In this document: positions 19,275 to 27,691 of the stretch, piece after piece | How positions within the stretch are numbered: the first letter of the stretch is position 1 | Layout: the number at the start of each line of letters is the position of its first letter | Assembly (NCBI GenBank): GCA_035559595.1 | Contig: DATMBF010000020.1 | Coordinates: forward strand, 137,953-201,952 | DNA: 64,000 bases | From: DATMBF01 sp035559595 | GTDB taxonomy: Bacteria > Bacteroidota > Ignavibacteria > UBA10030 | Reading direction: 5' to 3' | Translations under genes and position numbers: made by a program | Notes under the pieces: generated by a model | Told to the model about the DNA's origin: nothing | What the model saw: only the letters and a program-made list of their open reading frames with translations | Databases searched by the model: none

Positions 19275-21209
19275 TTACTTATCATCAACCACTTCAAAGT
19301 CGGCGTTCTCGACTTTCTTGCCTTGGTCGCCTGTCGCTTGCTGTTGAGTTCCGGGCTCACTGGCAGTCTGCGGACCGCTGGCTTGTTGGGCCCGAACGGA
19401 TTCATACATCTTGGTAGAAGCCTCATTCCAGGCGTTTGTCAGGGCTTCCATTTTCGCCTTGATGTCGGCAATGCTGTTATTGTTCTTGATTGCCTCCTCT
19501 AGGGAATTGGCTGCCGCCTCGACTTTCGACTTAATCGTCGCATCCATCTTATCAGCAAGATCCTTAAGTTGCTTACGGGTCTGGAACACAAGATTGTCTG
19601 CCTGGTTTCTCGTCTCGATTTCCTCTTTCTTTCTCTTGTCCTCCGCGGCATGGGCAGCGGCGTCCGCCTTCATCTTCTCAATCTCTTCTTTGGTCAAACC
19701 GCTCGAAGAGGTGATGCGGATTGACTGCTCCTTGTTGGTAGCCTTATCTTTCGCGGAAACATGGAGGATTCCGTTTGCATCAATATCGAAGGTCACCTCG
19801 ATCTGAGGAACACCACGCGGTGCAGGTGGTATGCCATCGAGATGAAATCGACCAAGCGTTCGGTTATCCACGGCCATCGGCCTCTCGCCCTGCAATACAT
19901 GAATCTCAACCGACGGCTGATTGTCCGATGCTGTTGAGAAGATTTCGCTCTTTCGAGTCGGGATGGTCGTGTTCGCCGGAATCATCACCGTCATGACACC
20001 ACCGAGGGTTTCGATCCCGAGTGAGAGCGGAGTAACATCCAGGAGCAGTACATCCGTCACATCACCTGCAAGCACACCACCTTGAATGGCAGCACCGACG
20101 GCAACGACCTCGTCAGGGTTAACACCCTTGTGACCCTCTTTTCCAAAAATCTCTTTCACTAACTGCTGGATTCGAGGCATGCGCGTCATACCGCCAACGA
20201 GGATAACCTCATCGACCTGGTTCGGCGTGAGGCCCGCATCCCTCAATGCCTTCTCCACGGGCGGAACGCAACGCTGGACAAGGTCTTCAACAAGTTGTTC
20301 AAACTTCGCCCTGGTGATCGTCATGCTGAGGTGCTTTGCACCATCCGCGGTCGCTGTGATGAACGGGAGATTCACCTCGGTCTGCATAAGCTGAGAAAGC
20401 TCCATCTTGGCCTTCTCTGCAGCCTCGCGCAGACGCTGGAGCGCCATGGGATCTTTCCGAAGGTCAATACCCTCTTGTTTCTTGAACTCATCGGCAATGT
20501 AGTCGATGAGCCGCTGATCGAAGTTGTCACCGCCAAGATGCGTATCACCATTCGTGGATTTCACTTCAAACACACCCTGGCCAAGCTCCAGAATCGAGAT
20601 ATCGAAGGTTCCGCCGCCAAGGTCGAACACTGCAACTTTGAGGTCTTTATGCTTCTTATCAAGACCGTACGCCAACGCAGCAGCCGTGGGCTCGTTAATG
20701 ATGCGCCGGACATTCAATCCTGCAATTTCTCCCGCCTCTTTTGTGGCCTGCCGTTGTGCATCGTTGAAGTATGCGGGAACGGTAATAACGGCCTCGGTAA
20801 TGGTGGTGCCTAAATAATCTTCAGCTGTCTGCTTCATTTTCTGCAGAATCATGGCCGAGATTTCAGGCGGAGAATATACTCGATCACTAATTTGGACTCG
20901 AGCCGTGTTGTTGTCGCCACGAGTAACCCTATAAGGGACAAGCTTCATCTCTTCAGTGACCTCATCGTAGAACCGACCCATGAAGCGCTTGATCGAATAA
21001 ACCGTATTCTGCGGATTTGTTACTGCCTGACGTTTGGCCGCAGCCCCCACGAGCCGCTCACCGGATTTCGTAAAAGCGACCACCGACGGAGTCGTCCGAG
21101 CACCTTCGGAATTGGCGATCACTACCGGGTCATTCCCTTCCATGACGGCAACGACCGAGTTCGTCGTCCCTAAGTCGATGCCGATGATTTTGTTCGATTT
21201 ACCTGCCAT
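19275..21209 (-). CDS. dnaK: Molecular chaperone DnaK (Hsp70)
   Basis: The 644-residue Hsp70 starts MAGKSNKIIGIDLGTTNSVV and has the phosphate-binding motifs VFDLGGGTFDISIL and VILVGGMTRMPRIQ. The substrate-binding domain contains LLLDVTPLSLGIETLGGVM. The C-terminal tail is acidic and ends in FEVVDDK, close to the usual EEVDD-type ending. A good binding site (AGGAGAG) precedes the start. GrpE and DnaJ are not encoded nearby, which separates it from the common grpE-dnaK-dnaJ operon. It is transcribed in the same direction as three small heat-shock genes. Confidence 0.98.
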   Translation of the reverse strand: MAGKSNKIIGIDLGTTNSVVAVMEGNDPVVIANSEGARTTPSVVAFTKSGERLVGAAAKRQAVTNPQNTVYSIKRFMGRFYDEVTEEMKLVPYRVTRGDNNTARVQISDRVYSPPEISAMILQKMKQTAEDYLGTTITEAVITVPAYFNDAQRQATKEAGEIAGLNVRRIINEPTAAALAYGLDKKHKDLKVAVFDLGGGTFDISILELGQGVFEVKSTNGDTHLGGDNFDQRLIDYIADEFKKQEGIDLRKDPMALQRLREAAEKAKMELSQLMQTEVNLPFITATADGAKHLSMTITRAKFEQLVEDLVQRCVPPVEKALRDAGLTPNQVDEVILVGGMTRMPRIQQLVKEIFGKEGHKGVNPDEVVAVGAAIQGGVLAGDVTDVLLLDVTPLSLGIETLGGVMTVMIPANTTIPTRKSEIFSTASDNQPSVEIHVLQGERPMAVDNRTLGRFHLDGIPPAPRGVPQIEVTFDIDANGILHVSAKDKATNKEQSIRITSSSGLTKEEIEKMKADAAAHAAEDKRKKEEIETRNQADNLVFQTRKQLKDLADKMDATIKSKVEAAANSLEEAIKNNNSIADIKAKMEALTNAWNEASTKMYESVRAQQASGPQTASEPGTQQQATGDQGKKVENADFEVVDDK

Positions 21210-21290
21210 GAAGAATCTCTCCTTTCTATAAGTTGGATTTCGGTCGCTTTCAGCATACGAAGATCATCCGCATGCGATCGACTCGTAAAA

Positions 21291-21327
21291 CAAAAGAAGG
21301 GGTTACCCGCATTGAGCGGGCAACCCC
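21291..21327 (-). terminator. Terminator after the small heat-shock genes
   Basis: A 12-base stem with one A/C mismatch (21299-21310 with 21316-21327) closes a five-base loop and is followed on the minus strand by TTCTTTTGTTTT. It lies 15 bases after the hsp20 stop codon and separates this group from dnaK. Confidence 0.82.
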
Positions 21328-21341
21328 ACGGAACCACGATC

Positions 21342-21812
21342 TTATTTCACCTTTACTTCAATCTGCTTCGGCTTTGCCTCCTCAGCTTTGGGCAGCGTAA
21401 TCGTCAGGATACCGTCTTTATAGACAGCATCGATCTTGTCGCTGCGGACCGTGCTGGGGAGGGTGAATGAGCGTTGGAAGGAGCCGTACAGCCGCTCCAT
21501 CCGATGATAGCTGTCATTCTTGGTCTCACGATCCTGCTTCTTCTCGCCGCGGATCGTCAGGACGTTGGATTCGAGCGTGATCTTGACATCATCCTTGCTG
21601 ACACCCGGCAATTCGACCTTTACCACATATTCATTATCATGCTCCGCAATATCGACTGCCGGAGTCCAGTAGGAGAGCCCAAAGGTTCCGTCATCCTGAA
21701 CACCACCACGCAAGAAGTTATCGAACAGCCGGTTGATTTCCCGCTGCATATTGAAGAGATCTGTGGACCAGCTGGTCAATTCACGAGTTGGATTCCATCG
21801 AATCAGTGACAT
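21342..21812 (-). CDS. Small heat-shock protein Hsp20 (first of three)
   Basis: The 156-residue alpha-crystallin protein has the core PAVDIAEHDNEYVVKVELPGVSKDDVKI and the strand ESNVLTIRGEKK. The YGSFQRSFTLP block follows, and the end strand is DGILTITLPKAEEAKPK. A C-terminal PKQIEVKVK carries the I-x-V motif used for oligomer contacts. It acts as an ATP-independent holdase. It is the last of three tandem Hsp20 genes and has a terminator behind it. It is closest of the three to canonical bacterial Hsp20. Confidence 0.95.
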   Translation of the reverse strand: MSLIRWNPTRELTSWSTDLFNMQREINRLFDNFLRGGVQDDGTFGLSYWTPAVDIAEHDNEYVVKVELPGVSKDDVKITLESNVLTIRGEKKQDRETKNDSYHRMERLYGSFQRSFTLPSTVRSDKIDAVYKDGILTITLPKAEEAKPKQIEVKVK

Positions 21813-21852
21813 AGTTCTTACCTCCTTTCATGAAGCTAAAGACACAAAAGAA

Positions 21853-22248
21853 TTACGAGATGGTGATCTCCTTTGCTTTCAACCATTCAGTCTTCGGCAA
21901 GGTGATTGTCAAAACACCATCCACAAACTCCGCTTTGACTCCATTGTGATCAATCCCCTCACCAAGATTGAAATCGCGCTGATAGTTCTTGACTCCAATC
22001 TCGTTATGCAACAGACTGGCCGTTTCCTGATGATGGGGCTGAACCGAGGCACGAACCGAAAGAGAATTCGGGTCGACGGAAATGGAGATCGACTCCTTCG
22101 TTGCCCCCGGGAGATCGAGCTTCACGACAAACGCATCCCCCGTCTCATAGACATCTGCTACGGGAGTCACGCTTGCATGGAAAGGCTCAACTCGTTGTGC
22201 CAGACTGCTGGTTACTCGACGGGTCAATGCAACGTTATTATTTCCCAT
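21853..22248 (-). CDS. Small heat-shock protein Hsp20 (second of three)
   Basis: The 131-residue protein has the alpha-crystallin elements PVADVYETGDAFVVKLDLPGATKESISI, QRDFNLGEGIDHNGVKAEF and DGVLTITLPKTEW. It ends in KEITIS with an I-x-I motif. It lacks the usual G-E-R/K-K turn and has a divergent middle (ASVQPHHQE), so it is an atypical member. It lies between the other two Hsp20 genes with gaps of 40 and 16 bases, indicating one transcript. Confidence 0.92.
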   Translation of the reverse strand: MGNNNVALTRRVTSSLAQRVEPFHASVTPVADVYETGDAFVVKLDLPGATKESISISVDPNSLSVRASVQPHHQETASLLHNEIGVKNYQRDFNLGEGIDHNGVKAEFVDGVLTITLPKTEWLKAKEITIS

Positions 22249-22264
22249 AGCTTACCTCCTCAAG

Positions 22265-22681
22265 TTATTGAATCGCAATGGTGTGCGCACGGGAAGCCTC
22301 GGTCTTCGGGAGCGTAATACGCAAGACACCATTCTGCAACTCCGCCGAGATCTTGTCTATTTCTACCTCGTGCGGCAACTCGATGGAGCGGCGGAAATTC
22401 ATCACTCGCATTTCATTGATCAAAACGCGAGCATTTTGCGGAATCTCATAGGGCTTCCGCTCACCGCTAATAGTGAGAACTCCGTTCTCAACCGCAATCT
22501 TGAGGTCCTCTTTCCTGACACCCGGCAACTCCGCCACCACGACCGACTGATTCTCATATTCGGCAACATCGATTGCAGGGAACCATCTTTCGTAGGTCGG
22601 ATAGGCTGGAGTGAAATCGGTGAGAAGATCCTCAAGCAGATCGCTTCCAAAAACTCGGGGGACATCCAATCGGACGAACAT
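22265..22681 (-). CDS. Small heat-shock protein Hsp20 (third of three)
   Basis: The start is the ATG at 22681, preceded by AGGAGG with seven bases of spacing, which gives 138 residues. The alpha-crystallin core is FPAIDVAEYENQSVVVAELPGVRKEDLKI, then NGVLTISGERKPYEIP and NFRRSIELPHEVEID. It ends TIAIQ with an I-x-I motif. It is the promoter-proximal gene of the set. The frame continues upstream of the chosen start but without conserved sequence. Confidence 0.94.
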   Translation of the reverse strand: MFVRLDVPRVFGSDLLEDLLTDFTPAYPTYERWFPAIDVAEYENQSVVVAELPGVRKEDLKIAVENGVLTISGERKPYEIPQNARVLINEMRVMNFRRSIELPHEVEIDKISAELQNGVLRITLPKTEASRAHTIAIQ

Positions 22682-22790
22682 TAGACACACCTCCTCAGGA
22701 ATTGTGCTACTGATTGTTTGTTGGTCTACACCTTGCTTTCGCAATCAGCGTGCCACGTTACTTTCGGTCCGGGGGAACCGACTATAACCT

Positions 22791-22803
22791 ATTGTCAAAC
22801 AAT
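22791..22803. promoter_or_regulatory. Possible operator upstream of the Hsp20 genes
   Basis: The 13 bases are a perfect inverted repeat, ATTGT/ACAAT around a three-base centre, and contain a TTGACA on the minus strand. They lie about 110 bases before the first Hsp20 start. I could not place a convincing -10 at normal spacing, so a heat-shock operator is only a suggestion. Confidence 0.25.
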
Positions 22804-23010
22804 TACTTATAGACTGTCTGACGATAGAGACTCGCAGTTGCTCTGCGCTGTCAGATTGGCATAACTGTCGTCAGATTTGCGAAAATACTTGGACTTTGTG
22901 ACATTTCGAGCTGAAATTTTTGCAGACGGACAAATTCCTTGAATCTTGCCACACTTTTGAGTAATCTGCTTGCCGCTTTCGAACATCCTATCAAATGTAA
23001 TCCAGCGAAA

Positions 23011-24582
23011 ATGAAAAGACCTATTTTGCTCGTTCTGCTCGTGCCTTTCTGTCTGGAAGCGCAAAGACTAAAGCTTGAGAGAAAGTCGGTACCGGGCTAC
23101 GAATCTATCAAGGCTAGCGACTTGCAGGCGCATCTCACCTTCCTTGCCGCCCCTGAGTTGGAGGGAAGAGAAACAACCTTCCGCGGCCAAAAGATTGCTG
23201 CTCAGTACATCGCATCAATGTTTAGGAAATTTGGGCTTAAGCCTGTGGGGATTGACGGCTCCTATTTTCAACCGTTTGACCTCATCGTCTCCACGGTTAG
23301 TCCAGAGTCAAAGATCGCGGTTGAATCCAAAAGGGGGACAAAACGCTTTTCACTTGCAGTTGATTTCCTACCGACATCCGTACGCGAAGCATCGGTGACC
23401 GGCCAGCCGGTGTTCATCGGTTATACCGATACGTATTTGGACTCTACGACCATTGCCGGTCTTGCCGGAAAGATCACCATGGTCTTTGCGGGAAGACGGG
23501 AGAATGCTAAGGACACGCTGCAGCCCGGTGGGAGGCGGTTCTTCTTTTCTCGTACCGTTCCAGGAAGTCTGGCAACATTGGTGATCTTGAACGAGCCTCT
23601 TCAAGGAAGTATTGGGCAATGGACTCCTTTCTTCAACAACGTACTGGAGAAGGGATCAATGCAACTGCCAGATACGGTTCAGCGCAGAGCATTTGGACCA
23701 AACTATTATCTCGTTAGTTCGGCACTGGCGACAGAAATCGTAGGCAACAGCGGTCTCTCACTCGCCCAACTTCGCGACGCCGCGGCAACCGATAGCCTCT
23801 TTAAGCCGGTTCCTCTGACGGAAATGACTGTATCAATAGAATCGAGGATCGCAGGCCAATCGAAGCGGACAGAAAATGTTATCGGATTGTTAGAGGGAAC
23901 CGATCCCGTTCTTAAGAATGAAGTGGTTGTTGTTACGGCTCATTACGACCACGTAGGGATAGGTCCGAATGGTACGATCTATCACGGGGCAGATGACGAT
24001 GGCTCCGGCACATCGGTTCTTCTCGAAATGGCGGAAGCATTTGCTCAAAATCCTAACAGACCAAAACGAAGCATCCTCTTTATGGCGGTAACAGCTGAAG
24101 AAAAGGGATTATTGGGCTCGGAATATTATGTTCGAAACCCTATTATACCACTCGAGAAAACTGTGGCCAACATCAATATCGATATGGTCGGAAGATTGGA
24201 TGAGAAATATCAAAAACAGAACAAACATGATTACGTGTATGTTATTGGATCGGATAAGATCAGCACGTCGTTTGACAGTCTACTCAAGGCGGGAAATCAA
24301 GAGTCAGAGAACCTGTTGCTCGACTACACTTACAACGACGACAATGATCCGAACCAATTCTATCGGCGGAGTGATCATTATAATTTCGCCAAGCACGGGA
24401 TTCCGGTGGTTTTCTTCTTCACCGGTATTCATGAAGATTATCACCGTCCTACAGATACGGTGGATAAAATCTTATTCGACAAGACTGCGCGAATTGCGCG
24501 ACTGGCGTACTATTTCTGCTGGAAAGTTGCTCAGGCCTCACCCAGAACCCTAAGAAAATCCCTTCCACCCGCAGCTCATTGA
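23011..24582 (+). CDS. Secreted M28-family zinc aminopeptidase
   Basis: The start at 23011 gives MKRPILLVLLVPFCLEAQ, a good signal peptide, and 523 residues. The M28 metal ligands are visible: the histidine in VVTAHYDHVG, the aspartate in GADDDGSGTSVLLE, and the catalytic pair in VTAEEKGLLGSEYY. The aspartate in NIDMVGR and the last histidine in HEDYHRPTDTVDKI complete the set. The 150 residues before the metal site form a PA-like insert. It probably removes N-terminal residues from peptides outside the cytoplasm. It diverges from the heat-shock genes and lies two bases before birA. Reading from 22939 would add 24 residues in front of the signal peptide. Confidence 0.9.
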   Translation: MKRPILLVLLVPFCLEAQRLKLERKSVPGYESIKASDLQAHLTFLAAPELEGRETTFRGQKIAAQYIASMFRKFGLKPVGIDGSYFQPFDLIVSTVSPESKIAVESKRGTKRFSLAVDFLPTSVREASVTGQPVFIGYTDTYLDSTTIAGLAGKITMVFAGRRENAKDTLQPGGRRFFFSRTVPGSLATLVILNEPLQGSIGQWTPFFNNVLEKGSMQLPDTVQRRAFGPNYYLVSSALATEIVGNSGLSLAQLRDAAATDSLFKPVPLTEMTVSIESRIAGQSKRTENVIGLLEGTDPVLKNEVVVVTAHYDHVGIGPNGTIYHGADDDGSGTSVLLEMAEAFAQNPNRPKRSILFMAVTAEEKGLLGSEYYVRNPIIPLEKTVANINIDMVGRLDEKYQKQNKHDYVYVIGSDKISTSFDSLLKAGNQESENLLLDYTYNDDNDPNQFYRRSDHYNFAKHGIPVVFFFTGIHEDYHRPTDTVDKILFDKTARIARLAYYFCWKVAQASPRTLRKSLPPAAH

Positions 24583-24583
24583 A

Positions 24584-25372
24584 ATGTTTTCCAAAGAAGA
24601 CATCTTAAAGCGGCTTACGACCTCTTGTTTCGGCCGGAAGCTCTTCCTCTTTGAAACCATCGACTCCACAAATGCCTGTGCGAAAACTCTTGCCGAAGCC
24701 GGCGTCGAAGAAGGCGCCACGGTGGTCGCAGACTACCAATCGAATGGCCGGGGACGCCTTGGACGCCCCTGGCAATCCGAGCCCGGCGAAAATCTTCTTG
24801 CATCCGTCGTTATTCGACCTCCTATAGAGCGGGAAAACTCTTCGTACATCACCTTTTACGCAGCTGTGGCAATTGCCAAAGCGATTGAATCAGTTACGGG
24901 GAGAGCGGTAGAATGCAAATGGCCTAATGACATCCTGCTCAACAGAAAGAAGGTGTGTGGCATCCTCGTGGAGAATTCCTTTCACCATGATCGGTTGGAG
25001 TTTTCCATCGTCGGGTTCGGCATTAATGTCAACCAACGCTCGTTTCCCACACCATTAGACCAGACAGCAACCTCGCTAGCGCAAACACTCGGGCGATCAT
25101 TCGACCGGGTTGAGCTTCTTCGCCATATTCTGGAGAATCTGGACGAGCTTTACCATGAGCTTCAACGATGGGATTTCACCGCAATTCTCAATGAATGGAA
25201 TCGCCGATGTACAATGTTTGGCAATCACGTCACCGTTACCACGCCAGGCCAAACAGTCTCGGGCACTGCAGTTCGAGTGCAAGAAGACGGCAGCCTGCTT
25301 ATTCATACACAAAGCGGTGATTTGGCTGTTTACGCCGGAGACGTTACAATGTTGTCCCAGCAGAAAGGTTGA
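24584..25372 (+). CDS. birA: Biotin-[acetyl-CoA carboxylase] ligase (BirA, no DNA-binding domain)
   Basis: The 262-residue enzyme attaches biotin to carboxylases. The ATP/biotin motif is NGRGRLGRPWQSEPGENLLAS near residue 50, KWPNDILLNRKKVCGILVE follows near 108, and the small C-terminal SH3-like domain ends the protein. There is no N-terminal winged helix, so it is a group I ligase that does not act as the biotin repressor. It overlaps the following coaX region, with the pair probably co-transcribed. Confidence 0.94.
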   Translation: MFSKEDILKRLTTSCFGRKLFLFETIDSTNACAKTLAEAGVEEGATVVADYQSNGRGRLGRPWQSEPGENLLASVVIRPPIERENSSYITFYAAVAIAKAIESVTGRAVECKWPNDILLNRKKVCGILVENSFHHDRLEFSIVGFGINVNQRSFPTPLDQTATSLAQTLGRSFDRVELLRHILENLDELYHELQRWDFTAILNEWNRRCTMFGNHVTVTTPGQTVSGTAVRVQEDGSLLIHTQSGDLAVYAGDVTMLSQQKG

Positions 25373-25377
25373 TGCTT

Positions 25378-26181
25378 ATGTTTCTGGCCATTGATGTTGG
25401 CAATACGCACACAGTCTTTGGAGTTTTCAAATCCGCCACGTTAGTCTCCGAATGGCGTGTCACCAGCTCTCATCATAGGACCGAAGACGAAATCGGCACC
25501 CAGCTCATCTCTTTTCTGAATCATTTCAACATCCCTACGAAATCCATCGAGGCAATCGGCGTTTCGTCCGTTGTGCCCAACCTCACGGATGTCTACGCCG
25601 CAATGAGCAAAAAGTATTTCTCTGCTGAACCGACGATCATCGGCTCCGACCTCAAGCTCGGCATTCGTGTCTTGTACGACGATCCGCATCAGGTTGGAGC
25701 TGACCGGCTCTGCAACGCCGTGGCAGGGCATGCCAAGTACGGCGGACCATTAATCATCATTGATTTTGGAACGGCGACGACATTTGATGTCGTAGCAAAG
25801 AACGGGGATTACCTTGGCGGTGTTATTGCTCCCGGCGTGGAAACCGCAGCGATGGATCTCCATCGCCGCGCTGCAAAACTCCCGAAGATCGAGCTTCACT
25901 TTCCAAGGAAAATGATCGCCACAGACACTGTCACCAGCATGCAGGCAGGGATTCTCTTTGGAGCGCTTGACGGGATGGAGGGGATTGTAAGGCGCTTACA
26001 GTTGGAAATCAACAAACGTGAGGGGACACCGGCAAACGTGATAGCCACCGGCGGCTTTTCAGGCCTCATGAGCAGGCATTCGAAGATAATCGAGGCCGTA
26101 GAGCCTTCTCTCGTGCTGGAGGGAATTCGATTGATTCACGAGCGGGTGAAGAAGCGAAGGGGAAAAATCACCAAGCGCTGA
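25378..26181 (+). CDS. coaX: Type III pantothenate kinase
   Basis: CoaX phosphorylates pantothenate in the first step of coenzyme A synthesis. The start at 25378 is nine bases after AAAGG and gives MFLAIDVGNTHTVFGVF, the usual N-terminus. Starts at 25369 (TTG) and 25372 (ATG, overlapping the birA stop) are in the same frame. Further motifs are PHQVGADRLCNAV and IIDFGTATTFDVV (phosphate and pantothenate sites) and GGVIAPGVETAAM. It ends directly against the last nuo gene, tail to tail with no gap. Confidence 0.95.
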   Translation: MFLAIDVGNTHTVFGVFKSATLVSEWRVTSSHHRTEDEIGTQLISFLNHFNIPTKSIEAIGVSSVVPNLTDVYAAMSKKYFSAEPTIIGSDLKLGIRVLYDDPHQVGADRLCNAVAGHAKYGGPLIIIDFGTATTFDVVAKNGDYLGGVIAPGVETAAMDLHRRAAKLPKIELHFPRKMIATDTVTSMQAGILFGALDGMEGIVRRLQLEINKREGTPANVIATGGFSGLMSRHSKIIEAVEPSLVLEGIRLIHERVKKRRGKITKR

Positions 26182-27678
26182 TTAGCGCGGAGCAAGCATC
26201 ACAACGGAAGCGTTCGCCAGATCCACGATCGGGCTGAAATAGAGGCCAAAGAGGAGGGTAGGGATGAGCAGCAAGAACAGAATCGCAAGCTGGCGCGGCG
26301 TGAAAGTCAATTCCGACACATCTCCCTCAGGATCCCGCAGGAACATATTCCTCAAAACCCGCACGTAGTAATAGAGCGACACCACGCTGTTGATTGCGCC
26401 CACAATCGCCAGCCAGATCCATCGTGCATCCAACAACGCCGCAAACAGATACAGCTTACCGATGAAACCGGCCGTCGGTGGTAATCCGGTGAGCGAAATG
26501 AAGAAAATCACCATGGCGACACCAAGAAGCGGTGATCGATAGCCAAGGCCTTTATACGAATCGATATCTTCCTTCCCCGTTTTGCCCGCCACCAGCATCA
26601 CCACGTAGAAAGCGCCAAGATTCATGAAGAGGTACGCGACAAAATAAATCAGCACTGCTGCAAGTCCCTTGTCACTCAGCACAACCACACCCATGAGCAT
26701 ATAGCCGGCATGAGCGATGCTCGAGTAGGCAAGGAGACGCTTGAGATTATCCTGCCAGAGAGCGACGAGGTTACCCAGCGTCATTGTCAGGACCGACAGA
26801 ATAGCAAGGAGGTTATTCCACTCGAATCCCTGCAGGGAAGCCCACATACCCGCCGGCAACCCAGCGGCACTGGAGTCCAGAAACGACACTTTGAAGAATC
26901 GGATCATCATCGCAAAACCGGCTGCCTTGGAAGCAACGGAGAGAAATGCGGTAATCGTGATGGGTGCACCTTCATAGACATCCGGTGTCCAGAAATGGAA
27001 CGGAACTGCGGAGATCTTGTAACCAAATCCCGCCACAATCAGAATGCTGGCGATGAGGAGCGGGATGTAGTTCACATCGCCCGCCGACAATGCTTTGTTG
27101 ATGCCGTAAATATCGGTCGCACCGGTAAGTCCATAGATGATCGAAATTCCATAGAGCATCAGTCCGCTGGAAAGAGCTCCGTACAGGATGTACTTGAGCG
27201 ACGCCTCGCTGGAGTCGTGTGCCTCTTTTATGTATCCCGCGAGAACATAGGATGTGAGGCTCGTAAGTTCTAGGGCAAGAACCATCATCAGAAGATTCGA
27301 CGCCCCGGCCATCAAGAACATTCCCAACGTCATGGCCAGCAGCAACGAGAAATATTCTCCCATTCGTTTTCGCGCATCCTGAACTTCTGACGAATAGTAC
27401 GAAAAGAGAACGACGACTATTGTGGAGAGAGTGATGAGAATCTTAAAGAATACCGCAAAAGGATCGACAACGACCATTCCCGAAAAGATTGAACCCACCA
27501 GTCCGAACTGCTCCACAGCAAAGTAGCCAGCTGTCAGAAGACCTAAGAGTGTGATCACAGAGACAACTTGCGGATTCTTCCGAGCGACAATGGTTGCCAG
27601 AAGAGCGGCACACAGCGCAACTGTGAGCGCTGTTTCCGGAAGGAATTGGGTGAGACTTGCGAGGATTTGATCGAGCAT
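26182..27678 (-). CDS. nuoN: NADH-quinone oxidoreductase subunit N
   Basis: The 498-residue membrane protein is one of the three antiporter-like proton-pumping subunits of complex I. It has about 14 hydrophobic segments. The ELTSLTSYVLAGY segment carries the conserved glutamate of TM5, and LLAYSSIAHAGYMLMG and FFISLTGLPPTAGFIGK are typical NuoN blocks. It is the promoter-distal gene of the 11-gene nuo operon, 13 bases after nuoM. Confidence 0.96.
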   Translation of the reverse strand: MLDQILASLTQFLPETALTVALCAALLATIVARKNPQVVSVITLLGLLTAGYFAVEQFGLVGSIFSGMVVVDPFAVFFKILITLSTIVVVLFSYYSSEVQDARKRMGEYFSLLLAMTLGMFLMAGASNLLMMVLALELTSLTSYVLAGYIKEAHDSSEASLKYILYGALSSGLMLYGISIIYGLTGATDIYGINKALSAGDVNYIPLLIASILIVAGFGYKISAVPFHFWTPDVYEGAPITITAFLSVASKAAGFAMMIRFFKVSFLDSSAAGLPAGMWASLQGFEWNNLLAILSVLTMTLGNLVALWQDNLKRLLAYSSIAHAGYMLMGVVVLSDKGLAAVLIYFVAYLFMNLGAFYVVMLVAGKTGKEDIDSYKGLGYRSPLLGVAMVIFFISLTGLPPTAGFIGKLYLFAALLDARWIWLAIVGAINSVVSLYYYVRVLRNMFLRDPEGDVSELTFTPRQLAILFLLLIPTLLFGLYFSPIVDLANASVVMLAPR

Positions 27679-27691
27679 ACGAAACGGAACG

